A stretch of DNA of 64,000 bases from Laccaria trichodermophora (taxonomy: Eukaryota; Basidiomycota; Agaricomycetes; Agaricales; Hydnangiaceae): assembly GCA_018417955.1 (NCBI GenBank), contig JACTVC010000004.1, positions 2,542,001 to 2,606,000 of the forward strand. Reading direction: 5' to 3'. A model generated the notes under the pieces. That model worked only from the letters and a program-made list of their open reading frames with translations. It was not told where the DNA came from and made no database searches. The translations under genes and the position numbers were made by a program. Positions 1 through 10,758 of this stretch are shown piece by piece; the first letter of the stretch is position 1; every line of letters begins with the position of its first letter.

Positions 1-158
1 GTATGCTGGACAAAATGGCCCTGGGGAGTGTAAACATTGGCCCGGGGTTCAGATGTCACATCTCCCGTGCCATAGGCTCTGCGTGTTTGGAATGTGCCTG
101 CTGCAACTAACTTTCTGGGAAGCTCTTCACAAGACTTTACTGCTTTCCATTTGAACAT
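1..158 (-). CDS. CxC1-type KDZ transposase, N-terminal fragment cut by window edge
   Basis: An open frame starts at an ATG at 158 on the minus strand and runs off the window. Its residues 27-51 align with the N-terminal region of the CxC1 transposase at 22,887. Both share RR-x-YG and, after about 12 residues, TP-x-G-x-FVQ. The position also fits: in the 20-kb element the transposase ATG lies 188 bp beyond the end of cargo gene B, and here it lies about 276 bp beyond the end of the B copy. CxC1 is a cysteine-cluster domain found at the N-terminus of one KDZ transposase class; the catalytic region would lie outside the window. The call rests on a short weak match plus position. Confidence 0.5.
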   Translation of the reverse strand, partial: MFKWKAVKSCEELPRKLVAAGTFQTRRAYGTGDVTSEPRANVYTPQGHFVQH

Positions 159-299
159 AGTGCTGTGAGACGAGAGACAAAGATGGGGAGGGAAGAAAGG
201 GAAAATCCAAGCGTTGTCTGTCTTATCTCACCCACACAATCAATCACAAGATCAGTGGTATTATTCTATTTAAGTCCGAAATGCAAATGACATGAGAGG

Positions 300-425
300 T
301 ACAAGATATTTCCCTGAATGTGATGACCCTATGTCCGATGTTAGTCCGTGCCAAGATGAATGAATCAGATTGCAATCACCCTACCTCCGATGTTAGACTG
401 TGCCGCGTTGAATGATGAGAGGCCC
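300..425. repeat. Two-copy tandem duplication, about 60 bp
   Basis: Two copies of a segment containing CCGATGTTAGNCTGTGCC (near 332 and 388) lie between the B copy and the transposase fragment. 159-433 holds no other recognisable feature. Confidence 0.6.
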
Positions 426-433
426 CCTGCCCG

Positions 434-3160
434 CTAGGCGCTAGACGACGATGATGACAAGACTTCGCGATGATCAGAACCTCGGGGAATCCCATGCGGG
501 GTGCAAGGTGCATGACCGAAGTTGTCAAAAAAAGTCTGGCAGTACACCATCACCACCGCTTGCTGGGTAAAACTATTCAGAAACCCCCCTTTCTGGTAGA
601 AACCCGGGGTTTCCAAGGGTGGTTTGAGAAACCCCTGGCATATGGTCAAATTGAGTTCTCGGTGACCGGTGATGGGGTCGTCGGCCACAGCTATTATGTA
701 GTCAACTAGTCACATGTCTGTTAATTCTTGGTTAATTCCCTCCGGCCGGAGGGAATTTACTGGCCATGGATCGCTCATGAGGTTACCATAGAGGAGCCAA
801 ATGTGACAACGAGAACGAATGTCTGACGCTACGCCATTGGTCAATGATAACGAATGTTGTGTGGCAAAGGAAGGCTATCTGTCGGGCCCACTGACTCAAC
901 TCAATCAAACAGTTGAGGAATGAATGTTTGATATATAGATGATCTTGAATTATGGTGACCGGTACACTGGTGAAAAATCTCAGTATTGATGTGCCAGATG
1001 AATTGAAGATGCGGAGAAGAGATAAATAAAATCCAAATACAATCTGGGGACGTGTAGATGACAAAACAATCACATATACGTTCCAAACCTGTATAGCATA
1101 CGCCCCGATCGTTCCAAGGCATATATGCACAGTTCCTCAGACGCATTGGGTTGCATTTCGCCATTTATCTCAAGTTGTATCACACCGGGGTTCATCACGA
1201 CGAACTTGAACAGCTCGGACACAGACCCATGAGCAAACGGCGCCAGGTTTCAGTCGCATTCAGTGGGACACAATATGCCGTAGGCTTGGGGAAGGAAAAC
1301 ACGGACGTGGTGGGTTGTAGATAGGTGGAGGAGGCGGTGTAATTCAAGGATGAGAACAAATTTATAGAGGATGGAAAATGTCACGCATTGAAGAAATGTA
1401 ATCCGTGCTTCAACAGCTCGACTGCGCGTCTTTAGCGTTTTGCGGGAATTGTCGTGACCCAAGGTATCGTGGTGGTACTCTGCGACAGAGCGGACAGGAA
1501 GGAGCTGGCCATGCATTGTAAGTGGTCCTCAGAGTCAGCGGGGTGTGTACGTTGTTCAATGAATGGTACAATGTTATCAAATATGAGACTTTAGACCGAA
1601 TGGAAGGGGTCTTCAACCTTGACGCCAATGAGTATCCGCATGTCATATGTGTTCCCCAATTCCTCCGCTCAGCGCACTCTGTGTATGTGACTGACTCGCG
1701 AATAACCTTGGAGTGAATGGTCAGAGACACAATGAAGACAAGTGAGATGACCCACATTTTCAATGAATATTCTCAAAATACCATGCGTCGCCTCAAAGAT
1801 GAGACCAGAGATACCCTTTACACCTCCATGGCGAGCAAGACGACTCATAGCGATACACAGGACGGTGGTCCTGCGTTGATTACGACTGACTTCATCCTGG
1901 ATTGCTTGACGAGCTTGGAAAATACCTGCCAGGAACTCCTCGGGTCATTTTCCAGTTGTTGCAAGTCTCGGAGCTTGCGCGCTTCAGCCCAAATTCATTA
2001 GATCCTCTTGTCCACCTGTTCGTTCGGGTTTTGTTGTACCTACAGCGGTCGTCGAATAAATGAGATGATGATAGTGATGAAGGTACGTACCCTGGATGTT
2101 ATCATGAGGCATTTCTCATGTAGAGTGGGTTGAGGACGTTGAGGTAGAGACACAAGGGTGGTGAGCGCGGCAGTTGTGGATTTGAGAAGTGTACATGTGT
2201 GACCAACGTGTGACATCACATAATGCCGTGGACGGCGAACCCATCAAATTTTCAGGGAGAGTTTGTCTGACTATACAGGGTTTCTGGATAAGGTTATGCC
2301 AGAAACAGGGGTTTCTGAATAGTTTTACCCCCGCTTGCTCTGATTCCCTAAACTTGGCCTCTGAGGTACTTTCAGACATGTACCGGGCTTTCAACTGTCT
2401 CGAAGTGCCCCCCGGCCAACCCAATACCACCTGTCGTAAAGCTTCCATGTAGTTCACGCGATCCCGCCAGTCATTCACTGCTAGGCCTAGGTGAGAAGGC
2501 GGTCCTGTCGATATGACAAGGCCGTTGCTGTCATCAGGGAAAATGCGATGAATGAGAGTCTCGCACAAGCCGGCTTCAGAAACTGATGCCCACGCAGCAG
2601 GCAAGAGATGGCGGTCAAGTTGGCGAATCTCATGGCGGAAGTTGAGTTCAAACGCATTCCAAATCACTTGTGATATAATGTCTGGGGTGAGGCCGGCGTC
2701 GTCTTCCCCTTGCATGACTGCCACGTTCCCCTAATAGACCACATCAGGATGACCCCCAAGAGACACTGCATTGGAGAAAATGGAAGCTTGAACCTCCTTG
2801 GCCTTGGAAGAACGGCGGTTGGTCCCCTTAGTGTCAGACCCATTTTTTCCCCTGTTCTTTTGGACCCCACCATGGGCAACTTTGCTCGTCGAAGGTAATG
2901 TAGGCAGCAACCGCATTTCCTTGGCGAAATCGTAGAGAAAATTTCGCCAATGCTGTGGCGACGGCAGTTGTGGGGCGGTATCGATGTTGATGAGCAACTG
3001 AAGCCACTGAGCTTGCATCATCAGCCAAGCCAGTATCATGCTTCTGTGGTTGGTGCCGGTGATGAAGAGAAATGGGTCCGGGAATTGATAACCATGCAGC
3101 TTGGTCCCGATGGGGTTAGACATAATGCGCTGAGAATCAGTAACCACCGTGGCTAACGCC
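434..3160 (-). pseudogene. Cargo gene B copy, interrupted and 5'-truncated
   Basis: This minus-strand gene is homologous to the second half of the intact-looking cargo gene B at 20,153-22,699. Shared landmarks in order are QHWRNFL / QQWRNFL, an LTP-(D/E) block followed by a conserved F-R-x-E helix, and a C-terminal YCQ-(S/T)-FFDNFG motif. Damage: an in-frame TAG at about 2731-2733; a 1.77-kb insertion (565-2330) just before the YCQTFFDNFG exon; and loss of the first about 400 codons at the junction with the 48-kb element (3160/3161). The function of the family is unknown to me; I know it as unnamed proteins in Agaricomycetes. Here and in the 20-kb element it lies beside a CxC1 transposase, so I treat it as transposon cargo. 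Confidence 0.75.
565..2330. mobile_element. Inverted-repeat insertion with exact 9-bp target duplication
   Basis: Both ends begin, reading inward, with GGGTAAAACTATTCAGAAAC, and the inverted similarity continues with interspersed 'agaaaccc' blocks for about 60 bp. The flanks carry an exact direct duplication CCGCTTGCT at 556-564 and 2331-2339, and removing the insert rejoins the B coding frame. Nine-base duplications are typical of Mutator-like elements, but I see no transposase. The interior (about 700-2280) has only short unconvincing frames on both strands, for example 1410-1763 (-) and 1717-2001 (+). It is probably non-autonomous. Confidence 0.8.
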
Positions 3161-3330
3161 CACCAGTAGCTGCTGCTTTCATATATAAATAATGGACACT
3201 TGCCCAAAAAGCATCTTATATCAGAATGAGAAGTTATCAGCCGGACAACTTCCCAAACAGATACTTTACCAAACGGGAAATTGTCCAAGATGGACAACTT
3301 TCGAGACGGAGACTTTACTGTTAAATCTAA
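3161..3330. repeat. Left terminal inverted repeat of the 48-kb element
   Basis: This is an inverted partner of 51,235-51,367. It is built partly of degenerate 17-20-bp direct repeats of a GGACAACTTTCCAAA-like word, which continue more weakly to about 3490. 3331-3847 otherwise holds no gene I can support; a short acidic/serine-rich frame near 3620-3780 resembles a transposase tail but has no other support. Confidence 0.75.
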
Positions 3331-3847
3331 AACTAGTGTAAAACCGAAAGCCAAAAAATACAGGAAGATGGGAATAGGAAGGCAGGCAACTATCAAAACA
3401 GACACTTTACCATTAAAATCATAAATACTGTAAAAATCGTGCAGGAAAAAGTGCGTGGGAATACGGTGTTCTGCAAAGAAGAAACCCAATAAACTCGGAC
3501 AAAGATAATTGTAAGATAATGGAAAACAACCAAAAAAGGGCCAAAGAAATCAACAATGTGAGACAAGGGCTATGACAGGACAGCAATAATGACGATGAAG
3601 GCGGGAGCGGCGGAGGAAAGGCAATGACGGTGACAATGATGATGATTGTGATAGCGGTAGCGGTAGCAGTGACGTCGAATCAGCAGCGGTAGGTGATGAC
3701 GAGGCAACAAAAGCGGAGGCAGCAATAACAATGAACAAGGGGAAGGCCCAGGCAAAGAGGGCGACAGGTACATGTGACGAATGATACTAAGAATAATGTG
3801 AAATATTAGAACGGAACACCTTAGAATAGCATAGAGTCGAGACTTAC

Positions 3848-5400
3848 TTAATGCGCGGAACGAGTCTCGCAGAGCTGCTGGAGTACCCAGCACGCATTGT
3901 CGACTGCCAAACTCCAAGACACGGCTTTATCCGAACCCTTCCCAAGAGCCTCACCCCAGAAAAATAACCCAGCTATGATACTGGGCCAACCATTTGTCCC
4001 TGGCTTGTCAAGAGTTATCCAACCCCCTCCAACTTCCCTCAACGTTGTATCTTGTTCGATTCGCTGCCAATCCGGTTGCATGCAAATCCACCACTTCCAG
4101 AAAGAGATCGCATACTGGTCGACATCAAGATCGGGACAATATTTTGGAGAGCGAGCACGTTGGACCCAATCTCCAACTGCAGGAGGACGGTTGGTGGTAG
4201 GTACCTTGGATGAGCCAGTATAGTTGTGAGTACCCTCGAAACGAAGCCATGTGTCCACCAATGTAGACCACTTTACTCCCAAGTCCTCCTTCCATGCGAG
4301 CTCCAGGGCAAGCATGATAGCTTTCTGGCAATCTTCGGGCAATTGACTGGTGGGGGTTGGAGCTGATGAGGTAGATGTGGAGGCTGTGGATGGAGCGACA
4401 AAACGCGAAGTGATGGCCCCAGCGCCTTGGGTGTTCGTAGCTTTGATGCGCTTGACCCTTGAACTCACAGAGCCCTCCTCTGTCATGGAGGCCTTCCGTT
4501 TCCCACCATGCATAGGGTTCTCCTTATCGGAACATTTTCCCTTCTTCGATTGCGACTTCATGTAAGCTCCCTGATCGGCCAAATGCTTTCGTTTGCGCCC
4601 ACCTGTCGATGGTTCCATCACACTTGTGTCATTAGAGGTGGTAGCTGAAGACACGGCAGTGGATGACATGGCAGTGGATGGTGCAGCAGGTGGGGGCAAG
4701 GTGGAGACAGAAGGAATCGCGCGCAAACCGGCAGAAGGGACAGCGGAACCAGAAGTTGAAGGTTTGGACCGGCAAGGGGGACCAATACGGATATTCGGAG
4801 GGAGGACAGGTGAAAATGGAGAAGGAGGAATACTGGCCCCACGGGGGCGTGAAGCTGGGGGAGGGGTTGAGTGCAGAAAGCTTGGTGCCTCTCTGTTGGA
4901 TATGAAGTGAGATGGGGGGGCTGTGAACTCGTCCTCGTCATCCGATGATGAACGGCGAATATGCGACGCGTGTTTCTTTCTGGAACGTTCGCCATCATCA
5001 TCGTCTCCATCCTCCTGCTTGTCCTCCTCCTCATCCTCATCTTCGTTATCGTCGTCCTCGTCGTCCTTGTCCTTGTCCTTGTCTCCCGTTTCTTCAAATG
5101 AGTCCTCAGCATCGAACTTGCGAGACTTTTTCGTACATTTCCTTTCTCTGGCTAAGTTTGCGGAATCAGACTTGCGAGACTTCTTTGAAAGCTTTCGTGG
5201 TCCTGTGTTTGATGTGGTGGAAGGGTTGCCAGGAGGTTGTGAGGCAGGTGCAGTGGGGGTGTTCGAAGGTTGTGGAGAGAGTGCAGTATCTGCGGGTCCG
5301 TAGTCGTCACCATGAGCGTGGTCGTAGTTGAGTTTATTGTTCTCAACAAGTGAGAGCATGGGAGAAGCCTCTGTCAGGAGAGCAGAAGCTTCACAATCCT
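3848..5400 (-). pseudogene. Cargo gene C, 3' portion (separated from its 5' part by the gypsy element)
   Basis: This large exon (about 515 codons) has a low-complexity acidic/basic first half: a Lys-Ser-rich patch, then runs of Asp/Glu, then Pro/Ser. The C-terminal domain has conserved tryptophans (SFWKWW...QPDW near residues 430-440, then W-x-I and SWSLAVDNACWVL). The same domain closes the cargo-C gene of the 10.5-kb element (AWWIAIQPKWR...). The exon follows an acceptor (ttgacag) at about 5401; there is no ATG in a good position, so 5' exons must lie upstream, where the LTR at 5517-6520 intervenes. 5401-5516 may code the FLDxxF-like segment that precedes this exon in the family. Function unknown; it is divergent from the transposase as in the sister element. 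Confidence 0.7.
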
Positions 5401-5516
5401 CGCGACCTGTCAATTTGGTTGGTTAAATCAATGTGAGAAGACATGAAAGATCTGGATGTACTGAAGCATTTGCGCAAATGGAAGGATGGGCAAGAGGTCG
5501 CAAAACTTCCCCCCGC

Positions 5517-6520
5517 TGTGGAAGAACGAAGGCTCAACACAGGAGACAGTAATCGGTCGCCAACCTCGAAAAGCGGGGAGAAAGAAGGGAAGTGGTGAAT
5601 ACGGACAAAGGAGTGGAGTGTGAGAGACTTAGCGTGAAAGCGTGTGATTGCATGTCGCGACCTTATCAAGCGCGCGTTGTGTCAAGGTCGTCGAAGACAA
5701 TCGTGAGAGTACGTGTAGAGTCGACAATATGTGTGGCATGGGTGTTGTGAAAGCTTGTTAAGTCGCCTTGAAGAGCGTCGTCGTTAACGAGGCCGAAAAG
5801 ACAGTGGCGTGCATAAAAACTTTGAATACTTAAAAATCTTGTGAAGGGAGTTTTTGAGGGAAAAAGGGAGAATGCTCCATTCGACAGGTGGGAGGTCACC
5901 TTTATATGAAATACAAAAATCACAAGGCATCGCACGTACTCACGTGCTGCCTGACCAAAATAAAAAGAAGGTACTAAAAATAAAAACAAGCCAAAAATAA
6001 ATGATTCTGTCGTCACCTGCTTCCTCTCTCGGCTAATCCTTCGGGTTGGGAATGACTCGGGGAACTGACGACGTGGGGAGAGGTCTATTTCCGTGCGTCA
6101 CTGCTGCCCTCAGTGCGGACGTCCCCAACGTCAATGCTCAACCCTACCATCCAACCCTCAAGAGAAGCTCCAAGCGGAAAAGGATCTGTTAAAGGAATAA
6201 AAAAAATAAAAAAAAGACGAAGACACAACGAATAAAAGCGAAAGAGTCAAAAGAAAAAAAACGCGCGACACAATTTAAAGTCCCAAATCCCATTCCTTCA
6301 AAGCTGCGAGAGTCGACACAAATAGCCGGAAGAGGCACAGCCACCGGTCTTCTTGAATCAATGTCTTCTGGCGTATTTCCTGGTTACACACATCATCTTG
6401 CATTCTCTCGACTTTTAGTAAAGGAAATCAGGTAAAACAGAAAAATAAAAATAAAATAAAATAAAAGTTAAGACTCGAAATAAGGAGGGCGTCGTGAGTG
6501 GAACAATGCGCATTTCCACA
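5517..6520 (-). repeat. 3' LTR of the gypsy element
   Basis: It begins TGTGGAAGAACG and ends TTCCACA. By eye it differs from the partner LTR at about six sites, all transitions, with the same length of 1004 bp. The short open frames inside it are duplicated exactly in the partner LTR and are not genes. Confidence 0.93.
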
Positions 6521-6598
6521 ATAGGTAAAACTTAAAAGCGATGCCCCCATCGTTTCGCGAACAGAAAAAATGAAATATCAAAAAAGAAAAAAAAAAAC

Positions 6599-9530
6599 TT
6601 AGCGAAGAGGGAGAGCGTCCAATGCCCAAGACTCGAGACCTTTGATGCTTGTCTTTGCGATATAGTTTTGACGGTTTTGCGTGATGACCATGTCTGATGA
6701 AGCGTTGTATCGAATACAATGGACTGATCTGTCAAGTCCTGGATTGAGTTCTGCAATAGAAGGATAAAATCCGAAATGGGGATTAGGATTCAAAAGCGAT
6801 GTTGAAGTAATCATTGGAATGTGTGACAAGGAGCGTGCGTATTCGGTGTGGTCGACTGTTCTGACTGTTTGATGTTCTTTGCGATAATAGAAAATCTTTA
6901 AACGATTAGCGGCAACTGCACCTCGTATTACTGTACCGTCGAGTTCTCGCAACTGGTAAGTTGTGTCACGAAGTTTGCGATGAACGATGTAAGGTCCAGT
7001 CCAACGCAGCGCTCCCTTGTTACCCATCTGAGAGTCTAACCACGTCTTGTGTAAAAGAACCCAAGTCCCTAGAAGGAAGTCACCTGAAGAAAGTTGACGT
7101 TCATGCTTACTGTTAAAATCATCTACCGCCCGCTGGCGTACACGTTTCTGTTGCTCCATGGCTAGTACCAGCTTCTTGTCTCGACGAAGTATCTGTTGCA
7201 TACGCATAGCGAGAAGATCTTCGGTTGACGCTACGGTGTGCCAGTCGAGTGCTTCCCAAGTCCTATCTGCGATATCAAAAGAGAAAAGGGGGTGTAAGCC
7301 GTAAAGTAAAAAATAAGGGGTGTAACCGGTGACTCGAGAAGTCGAACATCGCATAGCCCAGAGTCCTGCATGGAGATAAAGTGGCCAACGATGCGTATCC
7401 TTGCCGCAAGCGCGAAGGATGGAATTGACGAGTGTCTGATGTGAACGTTCAGCGTGACCATTTCCTTCAGAATGGTAGGGCGAAGAAACAATGACAACAA
7501 TACTGTACTGCTTGAACAAAATGTCAACTGTGCCTTTAAATCCTGAACCACCATCAACAAGACAAAGAAGAACACAGCCAAAGTGAGAATATACTTCCTC
7601 ATACAGAAATTTCGCCCAAGTTTCGGAGTTTGGTTTGCGAGCTGCGCGGGCTTCCACCCATGACATCGCCGGGTCCGTCGCTTGAAGTAAATATTTCATC
7701 CCGCCAACGCCGTCTGGCATGTGGATAGTATCCAGGTCGAAGCATCGCAAAATCCCCGAATTCCAGGTTGGACTAAAAGCCACAACTGGACGAGCCTTCG
7801 AGCGGAGCTGACAGACGTTGCATGATCGAACAAAGTAGGCTATCTGGTCATACATATTCGGCCAATAGAAGCGTTCCGAAAGCGTTTTGTAGGTCGCGTC
7901 TCGTCCACGATGTCTGACACTGTTATGGGCCTCTGCAACTAAAGTCGCATGGCGGTCAGTGTCCATTACCACGAGTCGAGGCAAGCTTCCATCTGATTCG
8001 ATCTTCCAAAGTCGATCTCCGTCATGCAAGAAAAAGCCTTTGGTTCGACGGATGAAGGCTTTTCTTTGAACAGGGTCTTGACAGCGAACAGGTAAAGCGT
8101 CCGTTTTGAGGTAAGTGATGATTTCTCCCCACATCTCAGCAGAGTCTTGGTCTTTCACTCCGTACGCATGAGTCGCACACGTAACGCAAGTCTGGGGATC
8201 TATATCTTCATAGTGAAGCCTATTGTCAGTTCGTTGAAAGGAGTCTGGGATTCCTGGAAGAGTAGACCGATCAGTCAAAGTAGGCAGCGGCGCACCTTCC
8301 TTCAAAGTCGACATGAAAGCGCGAGGGTATCATTGTATTTCAATCGTGAACACTTCACCAGCTAACTCGCATGTTACCAGTTCTGACACGTTCACCTGAC
8401 GGTGTTCGAATTCCCGACCTGTATACGAAAAGTCGTCAGTAACCGAAAGAAGAGAACGCTTAACAAGTGATCCTTTGCTGGAATCCTTCTTTGCAAAGTC
8501 AAATTTTGACTCCGTCAACCGACGAAGTTCAGTTGCCAAGGCAGGTGCCGGGTCTGTGGTCTGAAGCATAGAAAGGTCTTCAGCAATGGAAGTAGTACGA
8601 AACGAAGCAAAAGGGGTATGAGGAGTACGACACATAGTCAACAAAAGGTCCTTGAAAAAGTTGTTGTCAAGACGCGTCGAGCGATAAGAATTCAAGGATC
8701 CTATAGATAAGAAGTTTGTCAATGATGCTACTGAAGGTTTACGGAACGAAGCTGAGCCCATAAATTTGTCCAAGTATTCCTCGGCGTCTTCGTCTTCAGA
8801 GTCCTCAGGAGCGCGTCTTCGACGAGAAAGTCCACCCGCCCCTGTATGCGAAGCTGCTGGGACGTGATTCATTACGTAGTCGAACAATGCGATGTAGGAA
8901 ATCCATCTTGTCATTGGAGCGTTGGGAAGATCCAGCTGCTTTACCATTTCAATCAAAAACTTCGCATCAACGTCGATTCGGAAATGAATGCCCCAAATTC
9001 AATGGCGGAGGTCCTTGATCGCGCGAAATACACCATACAGCTCTAATTTTGCCTGGGAGTATCTGGATTCAGTCTTGTTAAATGTGCAAGAGCCAAAAAT
9101 CACCGGGTGTTTTTCCTTTTCAACCATTTGAAACAAAATCCATCCTGTACCGTTTTGACATGAGTCGATTCCAATGATAACTAGTCCATTGTCCGAAGCT
9201 CGAGGTAATGCGTCCAGCTGCGACATCCGTTTTGCTGCATTGTAGTCAAGCTTAATTAAGACAGGAGCCATGGAGATAAGACGCTTGAGTTCATTTTGCG
9301 CCACTTCTGCTTCTGGAGAAAAATAGAATTCCCGTTGGACAGCTAGATGTGTGAGTTGGGTAAGTGGCTTTGCAATAAGAGAAAACCCTCGTATCCATTT
9401 TCGTCCGACCCCTGCTGTACCAAGGAACGACCTGACATCTGTAATGCTGGTCAAAGGTCCCCAATTCAAAATTTTGGTTACCAGTCTGTGTTCGAGATGC
9501 CACCCGTCTTTCAATACAATAGTTCCGATG
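6599..9530 (-). pseudogene. pol: gypsy pol remnant: RT tail, RNase H, integrase
   Basis: The frame opens with the connection segment after reverse transcriptase (GWHLEHRLVTKILNWG... GTAGVGRKWIRG). RNase H follows (IGIDSCQNGTG with the first Asp, then KLELYGVFRAIKDL with the Glu). Next is the HHCC zinc finger (H-x4-H ... C-x2-C near 7900-7800) and the integrase core with Asp in DLDTIH, Asp in LVDGGSGF and Glu in GNGHAERSH, then a chromatin-proximal tail. Two in-frame stops break it: a TGA at about 8999, where the family has Trp (LRHW-IWG), and a TGA at about 8330 between RNase H and integrase. Both fit G-to-A or C-to-T changes. The catalytic reverse transcriptase and the protease are missing. 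Confidence 0.9.
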
Positions 9531-9531
9531 A

Positions 9532-10133
9532 CACTTCAGTCACCCATTTTAGGGTACCTATGAGGTACATCAATTCCTTGATTTAGGGTACCTTAAGGGT
9601 ACCCATTCCGGGGTGGTATATGAGCTCAATACCAATACCATGGTACCATGGAATGGAAAATCCATACCATATCCCACTCATACCAATACCATGTTACCAT
9701 ACCATACCATGTCATCTCATACCATACCAAATGATCTCATACCATACCATACCATCATACCAAAACTGTCACAGGGTGTCTGGGGTCCTTTTCCAAAATA
9801 TATAAATTATTTCTGCAGGCTGCAATACTGGTCCATTGGGTGCCATTTTTTGTGGGGTGGTTCTCCAGGTTTTTCCTGAGATATTAGGCTACAAATTGAG
9901 GCCAGATAGTCCAAACCATCTATTGAAAATGAGTTTAAATAGGCTTTATCCCAGCTTTCCCATGCATCCAAAGCCATTTAATGATACCTATCTTTCCCAG
10001 TCCTTTCAATTAGAACAATATTCATCACAGATAAATCAACACTGCATCCATTGTGATGATGTGGTATTTGAGAAGGAAAGAAAAGAAGACATTTTCTGTA
10101 TTGGCTATCAGTCCTGAACCATGCATGATACCA
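9532..10133. repeat. Left terminal inverted repeat of the 20-kb element
   Basis: It is the reverse complement of 28,935-29,526. The outer part contains GGTACC and ATACCATGGTAT palindromic words; the inner part is unique AT-rich sequence. Confidence 0.92.
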
Positions 10134-10136
10134 AGT

Positions 10137-10410
10137 CAAGTTATGGATTAGAAGTGGGGTAAGGTTGAGTGGGGGACATGGTAAAGAAAAGTGGGGTGTT
10201 GGCAAAAAAAGGTAAGCAGAGGATTTTCAGCTGATATAGATAAGCCAAGTTATGGATTAGAAGTTGGATAAGTTTGAATGGGGAAAATTGTAAAGAGAGG
10301 CAGGGTGTTGGTGATAAATTAAGGGAATTTCAGGCTGATATAGATGTGTCAAGTTATGGGTTAGAAGTGGGGTAAGGTTGAGTAGGGAACATGTGGTAAA
10401 GGACCAAGGG
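10137..10410. repeat. Three about 100-bp direct repeats
   Basis: Each copy contains AGTTATGGATTAGAAGTGGG followed by 'taaggttgagtgggg' (near 10,139, 10,248 and 10,350). They lie just inside the left inverted repeat and have no counterpart at the right end. Confidence 0.75.
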
Positions 10411-10554
10411 GGTGTTAGTGAATTCAATGGTGGAAAGCTGCTGTGCCAAACTACATCCCTTCTGCATGCTATTAAGGGTATTTGCAAGCTGGACATGTGT
10501 ATACCAATAGGTGCTGGAGGTATTGTCAATGAACTGAATCAAAGTCATACCTCC

Positions 10555-10705
10555 AGACCAACTCCAGACAATCATATCATATGGTATGGTACCTTCCCAA
10601 ATCATACCACTGGTATGGTATCTGCCTTTCAGAATAATACCATATGGTATGGTATGTAGATTCCAAAGCCATACCATTCTATACCATCATACCATATGGT
10701 ATGCA
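10555..10705. repeat. ACCATATGGTATGG palindrome cluster
   Basis: Short palindromic words built from CCATATGG and GGTATGGTAT recur, the left counterpart of the larger array at 28,160-28,530. 10,411-10,554 has no recognisable feature. Confidence 0.6.
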
Positions 10706-10758
10706 CCAACTCCCGATCTCCACCTGACCATCAATTCTCCTCCTCCGTTGAAGACGTT

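Noticed and set aside
4618..5112. Arg/Thr- and Ser-rich frames opposite or beside the cargo-C exon
   Set aside because: Shadow frames of the acidic low-complexity stretch in 3848-5400.
5666..6016. 116-codon frame, duplicated at 32,881-33,231
   Set aside because: Lies within the LTR on both sides; no protein similarity I recognise.
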